A DNA stretch of 9,077 nucleotides from a bacterium (GTDB lineage Bacteria; Patescibacteriota; Minisyncoccia; Minisyncoccales; PEYH01): assembly GCA_021163545.1 (NCBI GenBank), contig JAGGTU010000038.1, positions 1 to 9,077 on the forward strand, written 5' to 3'. The translations under genes and the position numbers were made by a program. Within the stretch, counting starts at the first letter, position 1; each line of letters opens with the position of its first letter. Under the pieces are notes generated by a model. The model was not told the origin of the DNA, made no database searches, and saw nothing but the letters and a program-made list of their open reading frames with translations. Below are positions 5,789 to 9,077 of this stretch, one piece after another.

Positions 5789-6217
5789 ATGGATATATTC
5801 GGTGCCTTTCAAAAAATATCTAAAATGGCCACAAAAACGTTACTGGAGAGGTTTTCTACAGCTTCAGGAAAACCCAAGGGCAGAGAGGGTTTTATTCAGC
5901 ATAAACCTTCTTCGTCTCCACTATTTGGAAGTCGACGGTATGTTCACAGAAGAGAATTGAGAAAGTTTCTTGAAAAAAAAGCTCCTGAAAGGATAAAAGG
6001 GGCAGGTAAATTAACTCGAGAAGAATTGATTTCTATGGAAAGAGAAGTCTTTCCCAAAAAACAATTTGGAGGCTATATTACTTTATCTGAATTTAAAAAA
6101 GCCCTGAGAAATCTTAAAAAAGAGAAAGGCAGAGTAGAAAGCGCAATTCAGCGCCAAAAAATTAGAACAAAAATAAAATTCTTAGAGAACTTGTTACCTA
6201 AAAAAGATGAGAAATAA
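5789..6217 (+). CDS. Small, strongly basic protein of unknown function
   Basis: 142 residues; I do not recognise the family. It has no cysteine, no signal peptide and no membrane segment, so it is probably cytoplasmic. The composition is Lys/Arg-rich, suggesting nucleic-acid or ribosome association (inference). The first 25 residues can form an amphipathic helix. Residues 26-50 are Gly/Ser/Pro-rich and likely flexible. YVHRRELRKFLEKKAPERI (51-69) and the segment from LTREELISMEREVF through GYITLSEFKKALRNL (75-109) look like helix-loop-helix pairs. The C-terminal 35 residues form a charged helix ending LLPKKDEK. The loop in the middle vaguely recalls an EF-hand but lacks the Asp ligands. The gene begins 19 nt after ileS and its end overlaps the next gene by 11 nt, so co-translation with the surface protein is likely. 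It is a real gene judging by codon pattern, length and packing. Confidence 0.8.
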   Translation: MDIFGAFQKISKMATKTLLERFSTASGKPKGREGFIQHKPSSSPLFGSRRYVHRRELRKFLEKKAPERIKGAGKLTREELISMEREVFPKKQFGGYITLSEFKKALRNLKKEKGRVESAIQRQKIRTKIKFLENLLPKKDEK

Positions 6218-7853
6218 ACTTCTTGCATTGATTATCTTACTGTTTCTTGTCCTAGCTGGGATGAGCTTTTGGTATTGGCAGAGAAATACTTACTCAAAAG
6301 AGAATGTTAAAGTAGAAATTATTGGACCAGAGACAGCAGATGTAGGAGAAGAAGTAAAATACATTGTGAAAATTAAAAATAACGGCACAGTAAGGCTGGA
6401 GGACCCGCGCCTTGTTTTTGAGTTTCCTAATTTTTCTTTGCCTGTTGAGGAAACAAACTTATTGAGACGCACTATTGAAAAAGATCAATTTGATGGAGCA
6501 GTATACCCGGGAGAGGAAGAATCTTTTGAATTTAGGGCGTATTTGTTTGGAGAAAAAAAAGAGGCAAGAGAGGCAAAAGCTACCTTTTATGCACGACCAA
6601 AAGACATTACAGCCACATATTATTGGTCAACAAGTTGTATAACAATTATTGATAATGTCCCGTTGAGCTTTGAGCTTGATCTTCCTTCTGAAATTGAGGC
6701 AGGCAAAAAATTTGAATTTTCCTTAAATTACTTTTCAAGCATTGATCTCCCGTTGACCGATGTGAGGATAAAAGTTGAATACCCCTCAGGTTTTCAATTT
6801 GTCGAAAGCGAACCAAAAGGGCTTTCTGACAATGAATGGCTAGTTTCTGTTTTGAATAAAGCAGAAGGAGGAAGGATAATAATTAGAGGAATGCTCTCTG
6901 GAGAAACCGGACAAGAAAAGACATTTAAAGCAGAAGTTGGGATGGCAGTTTCGAATAAGTATGTTGCTTTAAAAAAGGTTGCAAAGAGAGTTCTTCTTAC
7001 AGAACCCGCACTTTATATTGATCAAACAATTAATGGCAAAAGGGACTATATCGCTAATCCAGGTGATATATTACATTATCAGATCACTTTCAAAAACATT
7101 GGAGATAGGCCATTTCAAGACTTATTCTTAGTGGTGAAATTAAAAGGAGACCTACTAGATCTTTCTTCAATAAAAGCTCCAGATGGAGATTTTGGTCCAG
7201 GCGATAATACAATTATCTGGGACGCAAATAAAGTTTCTTCATTAAAATTTTTAGAGCCCGGAGAAGAAGGGGAAGTAGAGTTCTGGATTAATTTAAAAGA
7301 AGATCAAGATGCAGGAATAAAAAATCCTAAAATAGAAAATGAAATACGCTTGGCGCAAGCCAAAAGAGTTTTTAGTATAAAAATAAACTCCAAAGTAGAA
7401 TTGACCCAAGAGGCACATATTGATGATGAAATTTTTGGCAGCGAGGGACCTTTACCTCCTAAGCTAAATCAAGAGTCTCTTATTACGGTGATTTGGAAAA
7501 TTAAAAATTATTACAATCAACTAAAAGATGTAAAAGTAAAATCGGTTTTGCCTCCAGAGGTAAGTCTCACAGGCCAAATTGAACCCCAAAAACTTACCTT
7601 CGACCCTCAAACAAGAGAAATTCTTTGGGAAATTGGCGATTTACCCGCAGGTGCTGGGATTGAAGAACCATATCAGATTGCTTTTCAGATACGCTTTAAG
7701 CCTAACCAAAGCCAGATTGACAGTTTTGCAACCTTGATAGATAAGGCTACTTTAACTGGAATCGATCAGTGGACAGATCAAGAATTAACTATAGAGACAC
7801 CCGCGCTTACAACAGAGATTTTTGGGGAGGAGCAAGGCAAAATAACCCAATAG
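6207..7853 (+). CDS. Membrane-anchored extracellular protein with DUF11/CARDB-like beta-sandwich repeats
   Basis: 548 residues. MRNKLLALIILLFLVLAGMSFWYW is a short basic N-terminus followed by a single hydrophobic segment (about 5-24) with no clear signal-peptidase or lipobox site, so I read it as a signal anchor leaving the rest outside the cell. The exterior part reads as about four Ig-like repeats: 33-145, 152-262, 267-395 and 397-535. Several carry the DUF11/CARDB-like pattern of an acidic [AV]xPGD/DVGEEV turn, a YxIxxKNxG strand, a DVxVxxxxP strand and a LxPGEEGEVEF strand. Examples are ADVGEEVKYIVKIKNNG, NPGDILHYQITFKNIG and KDVKVKSVLPPEV. No C-terminal sorting signal or second membrane segment is seen. 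It overlaps the preceding gene by 11 nt and ends one base before glyS. A structural, adhesive or envelope role is plausible; the function is unknown. Confidence 0.85.
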   Translation: MRNKLLALIILLFLVLAGMSFWYWQRNTYSKENVKVEIIGPETADVGEEVKYIVKIKNNGTVRLEDPRLVFEFPNFSLPVEETNLLRRTIEKDQFDGAVYPGEEESFEFRAYLFGEKKEAREAKATFYARPKDITATYYWSTSCITIIDNVPLSFELDLPSEIEAGKKFEFSLNYFSSIDLPLTDVRIKVEYPSGFQFVESEPKGLSDNEWLVSVLNKAEGGRIIIRGMLSGETGQEKTFKAEVGMAVSNKYVALKKVAKRVLLTEPALYIDQTINGKRDYIANPGDILHYQITFKNIGDRPFQDLFLVVKLKGDLLDLSSIKAPDGDFGPGDNTIIWDANKVSSLKFLEPGEEGEVEFWINLKEDQDAGIKNPKIENEIRLAQAKRVFSIKINSKVELTQEAHIDDEIFGSEGPLPPKLNQESLITVIWKIKNYYNQLKDVKVKSVLPPEVSLTGQIEPQKLTFDPQTREILWEIGDLPAGAGIEEPYQIAFQIRFKPNQSQIDSFATLIDKATLTGIDQWTDQELTIETPALTTEIFGEEQGKITQ

Positions 7854-7854
7854 C

Positions 7855-9077
7855 ATGGAAAATTTAATGGAAAAAATTATCTCCCTTTGTAAAAGAAGAG
7901 GATTTATTTTTCCCTCCTCTGAAATCTACGGAGGGTTTTCTTCAAGTTATGATTTTGGACCACTGGGAGTTGAATTAAAAAGAAATATTAAAGAAGTCTG
8001 GTGGCAAGAAATGGTGCAATTGCATGAGCAAATTGTTGGATTAGATGCGGCAATTTTAATGGCGCCAAAGGTCTGGGAAGCTTCAGGTCATCTTTCGGCA
8101 GGATTTGCAGACAAGTTAGTTGAATGTAAAAAATGCCACAAGCGATTTCGTTTTGACGAAATCGCAAATTCTAAATCCAAAATTCAAAATTTAAAGTGTC
8201 CTGAATGCGGAGGAGAACTTTTACCTCCAAGAAAGTTTAATTTAATGATGAAAACTTATGTAGGACCAGTTGAAGATGAATCTTCAATTGCATATTTAAG
8301 AGCAGAGACTTGTCAGGGTATTTATGTAAATTTCAAAAACGTCTTAACTTCAATGCGACTTAAGTTACCATTTGGTATTGCACAAATTGGAAAAGCTTTC
8401 CGAAACGAAATTACTCCTAAAAATTTCATTTTTAGGATGAGAGAATTTGAGCAAATGGAGATGCAATGGTTCTGTCATCCAAAAGAAGCAGATAAGTGGT
8501 TTGAATATTGGAAAGAAAGAAGATTGAACTGGTATATAAATTTTGGGGTTAAAAAAGAAAATCTAAGATTGGTCGAAATTCCAGAAGGAGAAAGAGCACA
8601 TTATGCAAAGAGACAAATAGATCTTGAATATAAGTTTCCTTTTGGTTGGAAAGAGATTGAAGGAATTCACAATCGAGGAGATTGGGATCTTTCAAGACAT
8701 TCTCAATTTTCAGGAGAAGATTTAAGTTATACTGATCTAGAAACTGGCGAAAAATTTATTCCCTATATTATTGAAACCTCAGTTGGGGTTGAAAGATCAC
8801 TTTTGGCGTTTTTGGTAGATGCGTATGAAGAAGTGAAAGGAGGAAGAACTACTACTACACAGGCTACAAAAGAAGTTGAGGTAGTTTTGAAATTGCACAA
8901 ATCTTTAGCACCAATAAAAGTTGCAGTTTTACCTCTGGTTAGAAATAAAGAAGCAATTGTCAAAAAAGCAAAAGAAGTTTTTGAACTTTTAAAGCCCCAT
9001 TTTATGTGTCAATACGACGAAGTTGGTTCGATTGGAAGAAGATACAGAAGACAAGATGAAATAGGAACTCCTTTCTG
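7855..9077 (+). CDS. glyS: Glycine--tRNA ligase, single-chain alpha2 type (3' end cut by window)
   Basis: Class II synthetase charging tRNA-Gly. The single-chain dimeric type is shared by eukaryotes, archaea and many bacteria, and is distinct from the GlyQ/GlyS heterotetramer. The first 407 codons are present: LCKRRGFIFPSSEIYGG and YDFGPLGVELKRN (motif 1 region); a zinc ribbon with C91, C94, C115 and C118; ECGGELLPPRKFNLMM; YLRAETCQGIYVNF; motif 2 FRNEITP (182-188) with MREFEQMEMQWF; HNRGDWDLSRHS; motif 3 ETSVGVERS (307-315); and the beginning of the anticodon-binding domain with VAVLPLVRNK and GSIGRRYRRQDEIGTPF. Only the last part of that domain is missing. ATG 7855 lies one base after the upstream stop, suggesting translational coupling; ATG 7867 (MEKIISLCK) is an equally family-like start. 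There is no good ribosome-binding site at normal spacing. A 7-nt repeat insert lies inside the zinc ribbon (8166-8193). Confidence 0.96.
   Translation, partial: MENLMEKIISLCKRRGFIFPSSEIYGGFSSSYDFGPLGVELKRNIKEVWWQEMVQLHEQIVGLDAAILMAPKVWEASGHLSAGFADKLVECKKCHKRFRFDEIANSKSKIQNLKCPECGGELLPPRKFNLMMKTYVGPVEDESSIAYLRAETCQGIYVNFKNVLTSMRLKLPFGIAQIGKAFRNEITPKNFIFRMREFEQMEMQWFCHPKEADKWFEYWKERRLNWYINFGVKKENLRLVEIPEGERAHYAKRQIDLEYKFPFGWKEIEGIHNRGDWDLSRHSQFSGEDLSYTDLETGEKFIPYIIETSVGVERSLLAFLVDAYEEVKGGRTTTTQATKEVEVVLKLHKSLAPIKVAVLPLVRNKEAIVKKAKEVFELLKPHFMCQYDEVGSIGRRYRRQDEIGTPF
8166..8193 (+). repeat. Heptad-periodic repeat insert inside the GlyRS zinc ribbon
   Basis: Four exact-length 7-nt units, AAATTCT, AAATCCA, AAATTCA and AAATTTA, encode the NSKSKIQNL region between the two CxxC pairs (C91/C94 and C115/C118). 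The units match those of the first ileS insert. Both cysteine pairs and the reading frame are kept. Confidence 0.7.

Noticed and set aside
1..9077. CRISPR array, insertion sequence or tRNA gene
   Set aside because: I saw no regularly spaced direct repeats of CRISPR length, no transposase motif and no cloverleaf on either strand.

Overview
The window is AT-rich bacterial DNA, densely packed with translation genes. It most resembles a Patescibacteria (CPR, Parcubacteria-like) genome. That placement is an inference from four things: low GC, lysine-rich proteins, single-chain glycyl-tRNA synthetase next to an IleRS with a GxHH signature, and short heptad repeats inside essential genes. No rRNA or other marker is present to confirm it. 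The standard bacterial code fits: stops are TAA or TAG and no in-frame TGA is needed.

Layout: the 5' end of smpB (minus strand) runs off the left edge (1-136). A 343-bp divergent intergenic region (137-479) holds three copies of a 19-nt repeat, a GC-rich pyrimidine/purine-skewed island, several small palindromes, and extended -10 elements for the genes on both sides. On the plus strand follow argS (480-2081), ileS (2176-5769), a small basic protein of unknown function (5789-6217), a membrane-anchored extracellular protein with beta-sandwich repeats (6207-7853), and glycyl-tRNA synthetase (7855 to the right edge, truncated). The last four are tightly spaced (19-nt gap, 11-nt overlap, 1-nt gap) and look co-transcribed. 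ileS appears to have its own promoter and argS another.

The standout is ileS. A complete histidine-phosphatase (phosphoglycerate-mutase-like) domain of about 200 residues, with all expected catalytic residues, is inserted in frame between the two CxxC half-knuckles of a zinc site in the synthetase catalytic domain. In addition, ileS (twice) and the glycyl enzyme (once) carry in-frame inserts made of 7-nt periodic repeats. One of these also sits inside a zinc ribbon. The genes share one theme, tRNA charging (Arg, Ile, Gly) and ribosome rescue (SmpB), with an unexplained cell-surface protein and a small basic protein between two synthetases.
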